From Siphonodentalium dalli (taxonomy: Eukaryota > Mollusca > Scaphopoda > Gadilida > Siphonodentaliidae): DNA of 64,000 nucleotides. Positions 25,180 through 38,814 of this stretch are shown here, piece after piece. Each line of letters begins with the position of its first letter. The stretch's first letter is position 1. The stretch covers positions 23,380,991 to 23,444,990 of the forward strand of contig CP136061.1 of NCBI GenBank assembly GCA_032622095.1, read 5' to 3'. The translations under genes were made by a program, and so were the position numbers. The notes beneath the pieces are model-generated. The model ran no database searches and was not told the DNA's origin. It was given only the letters and a program-made list of their open reading frames with translations.

Positions 25180-26915
25180 GTTCTAACCCAGAGATTCAAG
25201 AATAGAACTCAGGGATTTATGACTTTTTCGAAGGATTTATGGCTCTAACACAGGGATGCATTACTACAACTCAGGGATTTATGACTTTTTCGAAGGATTT
25301 ATACCTCAAACCCAGGGATTCATGACTACAACTCATGGATTTATGACGTTTTCGAAGGATTTATGGTTCTAACCCAGAGATTCATGAATACAACTCATTG
25401 ATTTATGACTTTTTCGAAGGATTTGTGGCTCTAACCCAGAGATTCATGAATACAACGCAGGGATTTATGACTTTTTCGAAGGATTTATGGCTCTAACCCA
25501 GAGATTCATGAATACAACGCAAGGATTTATGACTTTTTCGAAGGATTTATGGCTCAAACCCCGAGATTCATGACTACAACTCAGGGATTTATGACTTTTT
25601 TGAAGGATTTATGGTTCTAACCCAGAGATTCACGAATAGAACTCAGGGATTTATGACTTTTTCGAAGGATTTATGGTTCTAACCCAGAGATTCATGAATA
25701 GAACTCAGGGATTTATGACTTTTTCGAAGGATTTATGGTTCTAACCCAGAGATTCATGAATAGAACTCAGGGATTTATGACTTTTTCGAAGGATTTATGG
25801 CTTTAACCCCGAGATTCATGACTACAACTCAGGGATTTATGACTTTTTCGAAGGATTTATGGTTCTAACCCAGAGATTCATGAATACAACTCAGGGATTT
25901 ATGACTTTTTCGAAGGATTTGTGGCTCTAACCCAGAGATTCATGATTACAACTCAGGGATTTATGACTTTTTCGAAGGATTTGTGGCTCTAACCCAGAGA
26001 TTCATGAATACAACGCAAGGATTTATGACCTTTTCGAAGGATTTATGGCTCTAACCCCAAGATTCATGACTACAACTCAGGGATTTATGACTTTTTCGAA
26101 GGATTTATGGTTCTAACCCAGAGATTCATGAATAGAACTCAGGGATTTATGCCTTTTTCCAAGGATTTATGGTTCTAACCCAGAGATTCATGAATAGAAC
26201 TCAGTGATTTATGACTTTTTCGAAGGATTTATGGCTTTAACCCCGAGATTCATGACTACAACTCAGGGATTTATGACTTTTTCGAAGGATTTATGGTTCT
26301 AACCCAGAGATTCATGAATACAACTCAGGGATTTATGACTTTTTCGAAGGATTTGTGGCTCTAACCCAGAGATTCATGATTACAACTCAGGGATTTATGA
26401 CTTTTTCGAAGGATTTGTGGCTCTAACCCAGAGATTCATGAATACAACGCAAGGATTTATGACCTTTTCGAAGGATTTATGGCTCTAACCCCAAGATTCA
26501 TGACTACAACTCAGGGATTTATGACTTTTTCGAAGGATTTATGGTTCTAACCCAGAGATTCATGAATAGAACTCAGGGATTTATGACTTTTTCGAAGGAT
26601 TTATGGTTCTAACCCAGAGATTCATGAATAGAACTCAGGGATTTATGACTTTTTCGAAGGATTTATGGCTTTAACCCCGAGATTCATGACTACAACTCAG
26701 GGATTTATGACTTTTTCGAAGGATTTATGGTTCTAACCCAGAGATTCATGAATACAACTCAGGGATTTATGACTTTTTCGAAGGATTTATGGTTCTAACC
26801 CAGAGATTCATGAAAACAACTCAGGGATTTATGACTTTTTCGAAGGATTTGTGGCTCTAACCCAGAGATTCATGATTACAACTCAGGGATTTATGACTTT
26901 TTCGAAGGATTTGTG
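25180..26915. repeat. 1,736-bp (28-mer) triplication, unit 1
   Basis: The unit is 28 x 62 bp exactly. Landmarks recur at 1,736 bp spacing: the cassette at 25,241, 26,977 and 28,713, and the rare GCCTTTTTCC at 26,151, 27,887 and 29,623. The end is marked by a hybrid monomer reading GTGGTTCTAACCC near 26,912, where a GTGG form is joined to a GGTTCT form. Confidence 0.9.
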
Positions 26916-28651
26916 GTTCTAACCCAGAGATTCATGAATAGAACTCAGGGATTTATGACTTTTTCGAAGGATTTATGGCTCTAACACAGGGATGCATTAC
27001 TACAACTCAGGGATTTATGACTTTTTCGAAGGATTTATACCTCAAACCCAGGGATTCATGACTACAACTCATGGATTTATGACGTTTTCGAAGGATTTAT
27101 GGTTCTAACCCAGAGATTCATGAATACAACTCATTGATTTATGACTTTTTCGAAGGATTTGTGGCTCTAACCCAGAGATTCATGAATACAACGCAGGGAT
27201 TTATGACTTTTTCGAAGGATTTATGGCTCTAACCCAGAGATTCATGAATACAACGCAAGGATTTATGACTTTTTCGAAGGATTTATGGCTCAAACCCCGA
27301 GATTCATGACTACAACTCAGGGATTTATGACTTTTTTGAAGGATTTATGGTTCTAACCCAGAGATTCACGAATAGAACTCAGGGATTTATGACTTTTTCG
27401 AAGGATTTATGGTTCTAACCCAGAGATTCATGAATAGAACTCAGGGATTTATGACTTTTTCGAAGGATTTATGGTTCTAACCCAGAGATTCATGAATAGA
27501 ACTCAGGGATTTATGACTTTTTCGAAGGATTTATGGCTTTAACCCCGAGATTCATGACTACAACTCAGGGATTTATGACTTTTTCGAAGGATTTATGGTT
27601 CTAACCCAGAGATTCATGAATACAACTCAGGGATTTATGACTTTTTCGAAGGATTTGTGGCTCTAACCCAGAGATTCATGATTACAACTCAGGGATTTAT
27701 GACTTTTTCGAAGGATTTGTGGCTCTAACCCAGAGATTCATGAATACAACGCAAGGATTTATGACCTTTTCGAAGGATTTATGGCTCTAACCCCAAGATT
27801 CATGACTACAACTCAGGGATTTATGACTTTTTCGAAGGATTTATGGTTCTAACCCAGAGATTCATGAATAGAACTCAGGGATTTATGCCTTTTTCCAAGG
27901 ATTTATGGTTCTAACCCAGAGATTCATGAATAGAACTCAGTGATTTATGACTTTTTCGAAGGATTTATGGCTTTAACCCCGAGATTCATGACTACAACTC
28001 AGGGATTTATGACTTTTTCGAAGGATTTATGGTTCTAACCCAGAGATTCATGAATACAACTCAGGGATTTATGACTTTTTCGAAGGATTTGTGGCTCTAA
28101 CCCAGAGATTCATGATTACAACTCAGGGATTTATGACTTTTTCGAAGGATTTGTGGCTCTAACCCAGAGATTCATGAATACAACGCAAGGATTTATGACC
28201 TTTTCGAAGGATTTATGGCTCTAACCCCAAGATTCATGACTACAACTCAGGGATTTATGACTTTTTCGAAGGATTTATGGTTCTAACCCAGAGATTCATG
28301 AATAGAACTCAGGGATTTATGACTTTTTCGAAGGATTTATGGTTCTAACCCAGAGATTCATGAATAGAACTCAGGGATTTATGACTTTTTCGAAGGATTT
28401 ATGGCTTTAACCCCGAGATTCATGACTACAACTCAGGGATTTATGACTTTTTCGAAGGATTTATGGTTCTAACCCAGAGATTCATGAATACAACTCAGGG
28501 ATTTATGACTTTTTCGAAGGATTTATGGTTCTAACCCAGAGATTCATGAAAACAACTCAGGGATTTATGACTTTTTCGAAGGATTTGTGGCTCTAACCCA
28601 GAGATTCATGATTACAACTCAGGGATTTATGACTTTTTCGAAGGATTTGTG
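26916..28651. repeat. 1,736-bp triplication, unit 2
   Basis: This is the middle copy, nearly identical to unit 1. It ends with the same GTGGTTCTAACCC hybrid near 28,648, so the same junction was copied when the unit was amplified again. Confidence 0.9.
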
Positions 28652-30387
28652 GTTCTAACCCAGAGATTCATGAATAGAACTCAGGGATTTATGACTTTTT
28701 CGAAGGATTTATGGCTCTAACACAGGGATGCATTACTACAACTCAGGGATTTATGACTTTTTCGAAGGATTTATACCTCAAACCCAGGGATTCATGACTA
28801 CAACTCATGGATTTATGACGTTTTCGAAGGATTTATGGTTCTAACCCAGAGATTCATGAATTCAACTCATTGATTTATGACTTTTTCGAAGGATTTGTGG
28901 CTCTAACCCAGAGATTCATGAATACAACGCAGGGATTTATGACTTTTTCGAAGGATTTATGGCTCTAACCCAGAGATTCATGAATACAACGCAAGGATTT
29001 ATGACTTTTTCGAAGGATTTATGGCTCAAACCCCGAGATTCATGACTACAACTCAGGGATTTATGACTTTTTTGAAGGATTTATGGTTCTAACCCAGAGA
29101 TTCACGAATAGAACTCAGGGATTTATGACTTTTTCGAAGGATTTATGGTTCTAACCCAGAGATTCATGAATAGAACTCAGGGATTTATGACTTTTTCGAA
29201 GGATTTATGGTTCTAACCCAGAGATTCATGAATAGAACTCAGGGATTTATGACTTTTTCGAAGGATTTATGGCTTTAACCCCGAGATTCATGACTACAAC
29301 TCAGGGATTTATGACTTTTTCGAAGGATTTATGGTTCTAACCCAGAGATTCATGAATACAACTCAGGGATTTATGACTTTTTCGAAGGATTTGTGGCTCT
29401 AACCCAGAGATTCATGATTACAACTCAGGGATTTATGACTTTTTCGAAGGATTTGTGGCTCTAACCCAGAGATTCATGAATACAACGCAAGGATTTATGA
29501 CCTTTTCGAAGGATTTATGGCTCTAACCCCAAGATTCATGACTACAACTCAGGGATTTATGACTTTTTCGAAGGATTTATGGTTCTAACCCAGATATTCA
29601 TGAATAGAACTCAGGGATTTATGCCTTTTTCCAAGGATTTATGGTTCTAACCCAGAGATTCATGAATAGAACTCAGTGATTTATGACTTTTTCGAAGGAT
29701 TTATGGCTTTAACCCCGAGATTCATGACTACAACTCAGGGATTTATGACTTTTTCGAAGGATTTATGGTTCTAACCCAGAGATTCATGAATACAACTCAG
29801 GGATTTATGACTTTTTCGAAGGATTTGTGGCTCTAACCCAGAGATTCATGATTACAACTCAGGGATTTATGACTTTTTCGAAGGATTTGTTACTCTAACC
29901 CAGAGATTCATGAATACAACGCAAGGATTTATGACCTTTTCGAAGGATTTATGGCTCTAACCCCAAGATTCATGACTACAACTCAGGGATTTATGAATTT
30001 TTCGAAGGATTTATGGTTCTAACCCAGAGATTCATGAATAGAACTCAGGGATTTATGACTTTTTTGAAGGATTTATGGTTCTAACCCAGAGATTCATGAA
30101 TAGAACTCAGGGATTTATGTCTTTTTCGAAGGATTTATGGCTTTAACCCCGAGATTCATGACTACAACTCAGGGATTTATGACTTTTTCGAAGGATTTAT
30201 GGTTCTAACCCAGAGATTCATGAATACAACTCAGGGATTTATGACTTTTTCGAAGGATTTATGGTTCTAACCCAGAGATTCATGAAAACAACTCAGGGAT
30301 TTATGACTTTTTCGAAGGATTTGTGGCTCTAACCCAGAGATTCATGATTACAACTCAGGGATTTATGACTTTTTCGAAGGATTTGTG
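28652..30387. repeat. 1,736-bp triplication, unit 3
   Basis: This is the last copy. It carries a few private changes, such as GAATTCAACTCATTG near 28,859, CAGATATTC near 29,592 and GTTACTC near 29,889. At its end the hybrid is absent and the sequence instead continues GTGGCTCTAACCC with AACGCAAGG. That is the original, unduplicated continuation expected at the edge of a tandem triplication. From about 29.95 kb it also forms the start of the 3,926 bp block. Confidence 0.85.
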
Positions 30388-31040
30388 GCTCTAACCCAGA
30401 GATTCATGAATACAACGCAAGGATTTATGACCTTTTCGAAGGATTTATGGCTCTAACCCCAAGATTCATGACTACAACTCAGGGATTTATGACTTTTTCG
30501 AAGGATTTATGGTTCTAACCCAGAGATTCATGAATAGAACTCAGGGATTTAGGACTTTTTCGAAGGATTTATGGTTCTAACCCAGAGATTCATGAATAGA
30601 ACTCAGGGATTTATGACTTTTTCGAAGGATTTATGGTTCTAACCCAGAGATTCATGAATAGAACTCAGGGATTTATGACTTTTTCGAAGGATTTATGGCT
30701 TTAACCCCGAGATTCATGACTACAACTCAGGGATTTATGACTTTTTCGAAGGATTTATGGTTCTAACCCAGAGATTCATGAATACAACTCAGGGATTTAT
30801 GACTTTTTCGAAGGATTTATGGTTCTAACCCAGAGATTCATGAATACAACTCAGGGATTTATGACTTTTTCGAAGGATTTGTGGCTCTAACCCAGAGATT
30901 CATGATTACAACTCAGGGATTTATGACTTTTTCGAAGGATTTGTGGCTCTAACCCAGAGATTCATGAATACAACTCAGGGATTTATGACTTTTCGAAGGA
31001 TTTATGGCTCAAACCCAGAGATTCATGACTACAACTCAGG

Positions 31041-31082
31041 GATTTATGACTTTTTCGAAGGATTTCATGAATAGAACTCAGG
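31041..31082. repeat. 42-bp deleted monomer, first of six
   Basis: This monomer has lost 20 bp. Sub-repeat 1 is intact, but GATTT of sub-repeat 2 is joined to CATGAATAG of sub-repeat 3. The breakpoints fall next to the GATT shared by both, so the loss is about one sub-repeat. Further copies lie at 33438-33479, 34967-35008, 37364-37405, 39141-39182 and 42219-42260. Each is followed by a TTTTTAGAAGG unit, so all six descend from one event spread by block duplication. Confidence 0.9.
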
Positions 31083-33437
31083 GATTTATGACTTTTTAGA
31101 AGGATTTATGGTTCTAACCCAGAGATTCATGAATAGAACTCAGGGATTTATGACTTTTTCGAAGGATTTATGGTTCTAACCCAGAGATTCATGAATAGAA
31201 CTCAGGGATTTATGACTTTTTCGAAGGATTTATGGCTTTAACCCCGAGATTCATGACTACAACTCAGGGATTTATGACTTTTTCGAAGGATTTGTGGCTC
31301 TAACCCAGAGATTCATGAATACAACGCAGGGATTTATGACTTTTTCGAAGGATTTATGGCTCTAACCCAGAGATTCATGAATACAACGCAAGGATTTATG
31401 ACTTTTTCGAAGGATTTATGGCTCAAACCCCGAGATTCATGACCACAACTCAGGGATTTATGACTTTTTTGAAGGATTTATGGTTCTAACCCAGAGATTC
31501 ACGAATAGAACTCAGGGATTTATGACTTTTTCGAAGGATTTATGGTTCTAACCCAGAGATTCATGAATAGAACTCAGGGATTTATGACTTTTTCGAAGGA
31601 TTTATGGTTCTAACCCAGAGATTCATGAATAGAACTCAGGGATTTATGACTTTTTCGAAGGATTTATGGCTTTAACCCCGAGATTCATGACTACAACTCA
31701 GGGATTTATGACTTTTTCGAAGGATTTATGGTTCTAACCCAGAGATTCATGAATACAACTCAGGGATTTATGACTTTTTCGAAGGATTTGTGGCTCTAAC
31801 CCAGAGATTCATGATTACAACTCAGGGATTTATGACTTTTTCGAAGGATTTGTGGCTCTAACCCAGAGATTCATGAATACAACGCAAGGATTTATGACCT
31901 TTTCGAAGGATTTATGGCTCTAACCCCAAGATTCATGACTACAACTCAGGGATTTATGACTTTTTCGAAGGATTTATGGTTCTAACCCAGAGATTCATGA
32001 ATAGAACTCAGGGATTTATGCCTTTTTCCAAGGATTTATGGTTCTAACCCAGAGATTCATGAATAGAACTCAGTGATTTATGACTTTTTCGAAGGATTTA
32101 TGGCTTTAACCCCGAGATTCATGACTACAACTCAGGGATTTATGACTTTTTCGAAGGATTTATGGTTCTAACCCAGAGATTCATGAATACAACTCAGGGA
32201 TTTATGACTTTTTCGAAGGATTTGTGGCTCTAACCCAGAGATTCATGATTACAACTCAGGGATTTATGACTTTTTCGAAGGATTTGTGGCTCTAACCCAG
32301 AGATTCATGAATACAACGCAAGGATTTATGACCTTTTCGAAGGATTTATGGCTCTAACCCCAAGATTCATGACTACAACTCAGGGATTTATGACTTTTTC
32401 GAAGGATTTATGGTTCTAACCCAGAGATTCATGAATAGAACTCAGGGATTTATGACTTTTTCGAAGGATTTATGGTTCTAACCCAGAGATTCATGAATAG
32501 AACTCAGGGATTTATGACTTTTTCGAAGGATTTATGGCTTTAACCCCGAGATTCATGACTACAACTCAGGGATTTATGACTTTTTCGAAGGATTTATGGT
32601 TCTAACCCAGAGATTCATGAATACAACTCAGGGATTTATGACTTTTTCGAAGGATTTATGGTTCTAACCCAGAGATTCATGAAAACAACTCAGGGATTTA
32701 TGACTTTTTCGAAGGATTTGTGGCTCTAACCCAGAGATTCATGATTACAACTCAGGGATTTATGACTTTTTCGAAGGATTTGTGGCTCTAACCCAGAGAT
32801 TCATGAATACAACGCAAGGATTTATGACCTTTTCGAAGGATTTATGGCTCTAACCCCAAGATTCATGACTACAACTCAGGGATTTATGACTTTTTCGAAG
32901 GATTTATGGTTCTAACCCAGAGATTCATGAATAGAACTCAGGGATTTATGACTTTTTCGAAGGATTTATGGTTCTAACCCAGAGATTCATGAATAGAACT
33001 CAGGGATTTATGACTTTTTCGAAGGATTTATGGTTCTAACCCAGAGATTCATGAATAGAACTCAGGGATTTATGACTTTTTCGAAGGATTTATGGCTTTA
33101 ACCCCGAGATTCATGACTACAATTCAGGGATTTATGACTTTTTCGAAGGATTTATGGTTCTAACCCAGAGATTCATGAATACAACTCAGGGTTTTATGAC
33201 TTTTTCGAAGGATTTATGGTTCTAACCCAGAGATTCATGAATACAACTCAGGGATTTATGACTTTTTCGAAGGATTTGTGGCTCTAACCCAGAGATTCAT
33301 GATTACAACTCAGGGATTTATGACTTTTTCGAAGGATTTGTGGCTCTAACCCAGAGATTCATGAATACAACTCAGGGATTTATGACTTTTCGAAGGATTT
33401 ATGGCTCAAACCCAGAGATTCATGACTACAACTCAGG

Positions 33438-33479
33438 GATTTATGACTTTTTCGAAGGATTTCATGAATAGAACTCAGG
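33438..33479. repeat. 42-bp deleted monomer, second
   Basis: It has the same GATTTCATGAATAG junction as at 31,061. It lies 2,397 bp after the first copy (39 x 62 - 21), inside copy 1 of the 3,926 bp duplication. Confidence 0.9.
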
Positions 33480-34966
33480 GATTTATGACTTTTTAGAAGG
33501 ATTTATGGTTCTAACCCAGAGATTCATGAATAGAACTCAGGGATTTATGACTTTTTCGAAGGATTTATGGTTCTAACCCAGAGATTCATGAATAGAACTC
33601 AGGGATTTATGACTTTTTCGAAGGATTTATGGCTTTAACCCCGAGATTCATGACTACAACTCAGGGATTTATGACTTTTTCGAAGGATTTATGGCTTTAA
33701 CCCCGAGATTCATGACTACAACTCAGGGATTTATGACTTTTTCGAAGGATTTATGGTTCTAACCCAGAGATTCATGAATACAACTCAGGGATTTATGACT
33801 TTTTCGAAGGATTTGTGGCTCTAACCCAGAGATTCATGAATGCAACGCAGGGATTTATGACTTTTTCGAAGGATTTATGGCTCTAACCCCAAGATTCATG
33901 ACTACAACTCAGGGATTTATGAATTTTTCGAAGGATTTATGGTTCTAACCCAGAGATTCATGAATAGAACTCAGGGATTTATGACTTTTTTGAAGGATTT
34001 ATGGTTCTAACCCAGAGATTCATGAATAGAACTCAGGGATTTATGTCTTTTTCGAAGGATTTATGGCTTTAACCCCGAGATTCATGACTACAACTCAGGG
34101 ATTTATGACTTTTTCGAAGGATTTATGGTTCTAACCCAGAGATTCATGAATACAACTCAGGGATTTATGACTTTTTCGAAGGATTTATGGTTCTAACCCA
34201 GAGATTCATGAAAACAACTCAGGGATTTATGACTTTTTCGAAGGATTTGTGGCTCTAACCCAGAGATTCATGATTACAACTCAGGGATTTATGACTTTTT
34301 CGAAGGATTTGTGGCTCTAACCCAGAGATTCATGAATACAACGCAAGAATTTATGACCTTTTCGAAGGATTTATGGCTCTAACCCCAAGATTCATGACTA
34401 CAACTCAGGGATTTATGACTTTTTCGAAGGATTTATGGTTCTAACCCAGAGATTCATGAATAGAACTCAGGGATTTAGGACTTTTTCGAAGGATTTATGG
34501 TTCTAACCCAGAGATTCATGAATAGAACTCAGGGATTTATGACTTTTTCGAAGGATTTATGGTTCTAACCCAGAGATTCATGAATAGAACTCAGGGATTT
34601 ATGACTTTTTCGAAGGATTTATGGCTTTAACCCCGAGATTCATGACTACAACTCAGGGATTTATGACTTTTTCGAAGGATTTATGGTTCTAACCCAGAGA
34701 TTCATGAATACAACTCAGGGATTTATGACTTTTTCGAAGGATTTATGGTTCTAACCCAGAGATTCATGAATACAACTCAGGGATTTATGACTTTTTCGAA
34801 GGATTTGTGGCTCTAACCCAGAGATTCATGATTACAACTCAGGGATTTATGACTTTTTCGAAGGATTTGTGGCTCTAACCCAGAGATTCATGAATACAAC
34901 TCAGGGATTTATGACTTTTCGAAGGATTTATGGCTCAAACCCAGAGATTCATGACTACAACTCAGG

Positions 34967-35008
34967 GATTTATGACTTTTTCGAAGGATTTCATGAATAG
35001 AACTCAGG
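34967..35008. repeat. 42-bp deleted monomer, third
   Basis: It has the same junction and lies exactly 3,926 bp after the first copy, in the second 3,926 bp block. Confidence 0.9.
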
Positions 35009-37363
35009 GATTTATGACTTTTTAGAAGGATTTATGGTTCTAACCCAGAGATTCATGAATAGAACTCAGGGATTTATGACTTTTTCGAAGGATTTATGGT
35101 TCTAACCCAGAGATTCATGAATAGAACTCAGGGATTTATGACTTTTTCGAAGGATTTATGGCTTTAACCCCGAGATTCATGACTACAACTCAGGGATTTA
35201 TGACTTTTTCGAAGGATTTGTGGCTCTAACCCAGAGATTCATGAATACAACGCAGGGATTTATGACTTTTTCGAAGGATTTATGGCTCTAACCCAGAGAT
35301 TCATGAATACAACGCAAGGATTTATGACTTTTTCGAAGGATTTATGGCTCAAACCCCGAGATTCATGACCACAACTCAGGGATTTATGACTTTTTTGAAG
35401 GATTTATGGTTCTAACCCAGAGATTCACGAATAGAACTCAGGGATTTATGACTTTTTCGAAGGATTTATGGTTCTAACCCAGAGATTCATGAATAGAACT
35501 CAGGGATTTATGACTTTTTCGAAGGATTTATGGTTCTAACCCAGAGATTCATGAATAGAACTCAGGGATTTATGACTTTTTCGAAGGATTTATGGCTTTA
35601 ACCCCGAGATTCATGACTACAACTCAGGGATTTATGACTTTTTCGAAGGATTTATGGTTCTAACCCAGAGATTCATGAATACAACTCAGGGATTTATGAC
35701 TTTTTCGAAGGATTTGTGGCTCTAACCCAGAGATTCATGATTACAACTCAGGGATTTATGACTTTTTCGAAGGATTTGTGGCTCTAACCCAGAGATTCAT
35801 GAATACAACGCAAGGATTTATGACCTTTTCGAAGGATTTATGGCTCTAACCCCAAGATTCATGACTACAACTCAGGGATTTATGACTTTTTCGAAGGATT
35901 TATGGTTCTAACCCAGAGATTCATGAATAGAACTCAGGGATTTATGCCTTTTTCCAAGGATTTATGGTTCTAACCCAGAGATTCATGAATAGAACTCAGT
36001 GATTTATGACTTTTTCGAAGGATTTATGGCTTTAACCCCGAGATTCATGACTACAACTCAGGGATTTATGACTTTTTTGAAGGATTTATGGTTCTAACCC
36101 AGAGATTCATGAATACAACTCAGGGATTTATGACTTTTTCGAAGGATTTGTGGCTCTAACCCAGAGATTCATGATTACAACTCAGGGATTTATGACTTTT
36201 TCGAAGGATTTGTGGCTCTAACCCAGAGATTCATGAATACAACGCAAGGATTTATGACCTTTTCGAAGGATTTATGGCTCTAACCCCAAGATTCATGACT
36301 ACAACTCAGGGATTTATGACTTTTTCGAAGGATTTATGGTTCTAACCCAGAGATTCATGAATAGAACTCAGGGATTTATGACTTTTTCGAAGGATTTATG
36401 GTTCTAACCCAGAGATTCATGAATAGAACTCAGGGATTTATGACTTTTTCGAAGGATTTATGGCTTTAACCCCGAGATTCATGACTACAACTCAGGGATT
36501 TATGACTTTTTCGAAGGATTTATGGTTCTAACCCAGAGATTCATGAATACAACTCAGGGATTTATGACTTTTTCGAAGGATTTATGGTTCTAACCCAGAG
36601 ATTCATGAAAACAACTCAGGGATTTATGACTTTTTCGAAGGATTTGTGGCTCTAACCCAGAGATTCATGATTACAACTCAGGGATTTATGACTTTTTCGA
36701 AGGATTTGTGGCTCTAACCCAGAGATTCATGAATACAACGCAAGGATTTTTGACCTTTTCGAAGGATTTATGGCTCTAACCCCAAGATTCATGACTACAA
36801 CTCAGGGATTTATGACTTTTTCGAAGGATTTATGGTTCTAACCCAGAGATTCATGAATAGAACTCAGGGATTTATGACTTTTTCGAAGGATTTATGGTTC
36901 TAACCCAGAGATTCATGAATAGAACTCAGGGATTTATGACTTTTTCGAAGGATTTATGGTTCTAACCCAGAGATTCATGAATAGAACTCAGGGATTTATG
37001 ACTTTTTCGAAGGATTTATGGCTTTAACCCCGAGATTCATGACTACAACTCAGGGATTTATGACTTTTTCGAAGGATTTATGGTTCTAACCCAGAGATTC
37101 ATGAATACAACTCAGGGTTTTATGACTTTTTCGAAGGATTTATGGTTCTAACCCAGAGATTCATGAATACAACTCAGGGATTTATGACTTTTTCGAAGGA
37201 TTTGTGGCTCTAACCCAGAGATTCATGATTACAACTCAGGGATTTATGACTTTTTCGAAGGATTTGTGGCTCTAACCCAGAGATTCATGAATACAACTCA
37301 GGGATTTATGACTTTTCGAAGGATTTATGGCTCAAACCCAGAGATTCATGACTACAACTCAGG

Positions 37364-37405
37364 GATTTATGACTTTTTCGAAGGATTTCATGAATAGAAC
37401 TCAGG
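37364..37405. repeat. 42-bp deleted monomer, fourth
   Basis: It has the same junction and lies 3,926 bp after the second copy. Confidence 0.9.
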
Positions 37406-38814
37406 GATTTATGACTTTTTAGAAGGATTTATGGTTCTAACCCAGAGATTCATGAATAGAACTCAGGGATTTATGACTTTTTCGAAGGATTTATGGTTCT
37501 AACCCAGAGATTCATGAATAGAACTCAGGGATTTATGACTTTTTCGAAGGATTTATGGCTTTAACCCCGAGATTCATGACTACAACTCAGGGATTTATGA
37601 CTTTTTCGAAGGATTTATGGCTTTAACCCCGAGATTCATGACTACAACTCAGGGATTTATGACTTTTTCGAAGGATTTATGGTTCTAACCCAGAGATTCA
37701 TGAATACAACTCAGGGATTTATGACTTTTTCGAAGGATTTGTGGCTCTAACCCAGAGATTCATGAATGCAACGCAGGGATTTATGACTTTTTCGAAGGAT
37801 TTGTGGCTCTAACCCAGAGATTCATGAATACACCGCAAGGATTTATGACTTTTTCGAAGGATTTATGGCTCAAACCCCGAGATTCATGACTACAACTCAG
37901 GGATTTATGACTTTTTCGAAGGATTTATGGTTCTATCCCAGAGATTCACGAATAGAACTCAGGGATTTATGACTTTTTCGAAGGATTTATGGTTCTAACC
38001 CAGAGATTCATGAATAGAACTCAGGGATTTATGACTTTTTCGAAGGATTTATGGTTCTAACCCAGAGATTCATGAATAGAACTCAGGGATTTATGACTTT
38101 TTCGAAGGATTTATGGTTCTAACCCAGAGATTCATGAATAGAACTCAGGGATTTATGACTTTTTCGAAGGATTTATGGTTCTAACCCAGAGATTCATGAA
38201 TAGAACTCAGGGATTTATGACTTTTTCGAAGGATTTATGGCTTTAACCCCGAGATTCATGACTACAACTCAGGGATTTATGACTTTTTCGAAGGATTTAT
38301 GGTTCTAACCCAGAGATTCATGAATACAACTCAAGGATTTATGACTTTTTCGAAGGATTTATGGTTCTAACCCAGAGATTCATGAAAACAACTCAGGGAT
38401 TTATGACTTTTTCGAAGGATTTGTGGCTCTAACCCAGAGATTCATGATTACAACTCAGGGATTTATGACTTTTTCGAAGGATTTGTGGCTCTAACCCAGA
38501 GATTCATGAATACAACGCAAGGATTTATGACCTTTTCGAAGGATTTATGGCTCTAACCCCAAGATTCATGACTACAACTCAGGGATTTATGACTTTTTCG
38601 AAGGATTTATGGTTCTAACCTAGAGATTCATGAATAGAACTCAGGGATTTATGACTTTTTCGAAGGATTTATGGTTCTAACCCAGAGATTCATGAATAGA
38701 ACTCAGGGATTTATGACTTTTTCGAAGGATTTATGGTTCTAACCCAGAGATTCATGAATAGAACTCAGGGATTTATGACTTTTTCGAAGGATTTATGGCT
38801 TTAACCCCGAGATT

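Larger units (their letters stand above)
29950..33875. repeat. 3,926-bp (64-mer) tandem duplication, copy 1
   Basis: Rare variants recur exactly 3,926 bp on: GAATTTTTCG at 29,995/33,921, ATGTC at 30,117/34,043, AGGACTTTTT at 30,551/34,477, the 42 bp monomers at 31,041/34,967 and 33,438/37,364, and GCCTTTTTCC at 32,020/35,946. The size equals 64 x 62 - 42, accounted for by two 42 bp and two 61 bp monomers. Internally it already holds two related halves 2,397 bp apart. Confidence 0.9.
33876..37801. repeat. 3,926-bp tandem duplication, copy 2
   Basis: This is the second copy, joined near 33,875 where an AATGCAACGCAGGG unit is followed by GGCTCTAACCCCAAG. At the far end near 37,796 the same unit instead continues with GTGGCTC and AATACACCGCAAGG, the unduplicated order. 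Private changes include CGCAAGAATTT near 34,347, a CpG-to-TpG change near 36,070 and GGATTTTTGACC near 36,746. Confidence 0.9.
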
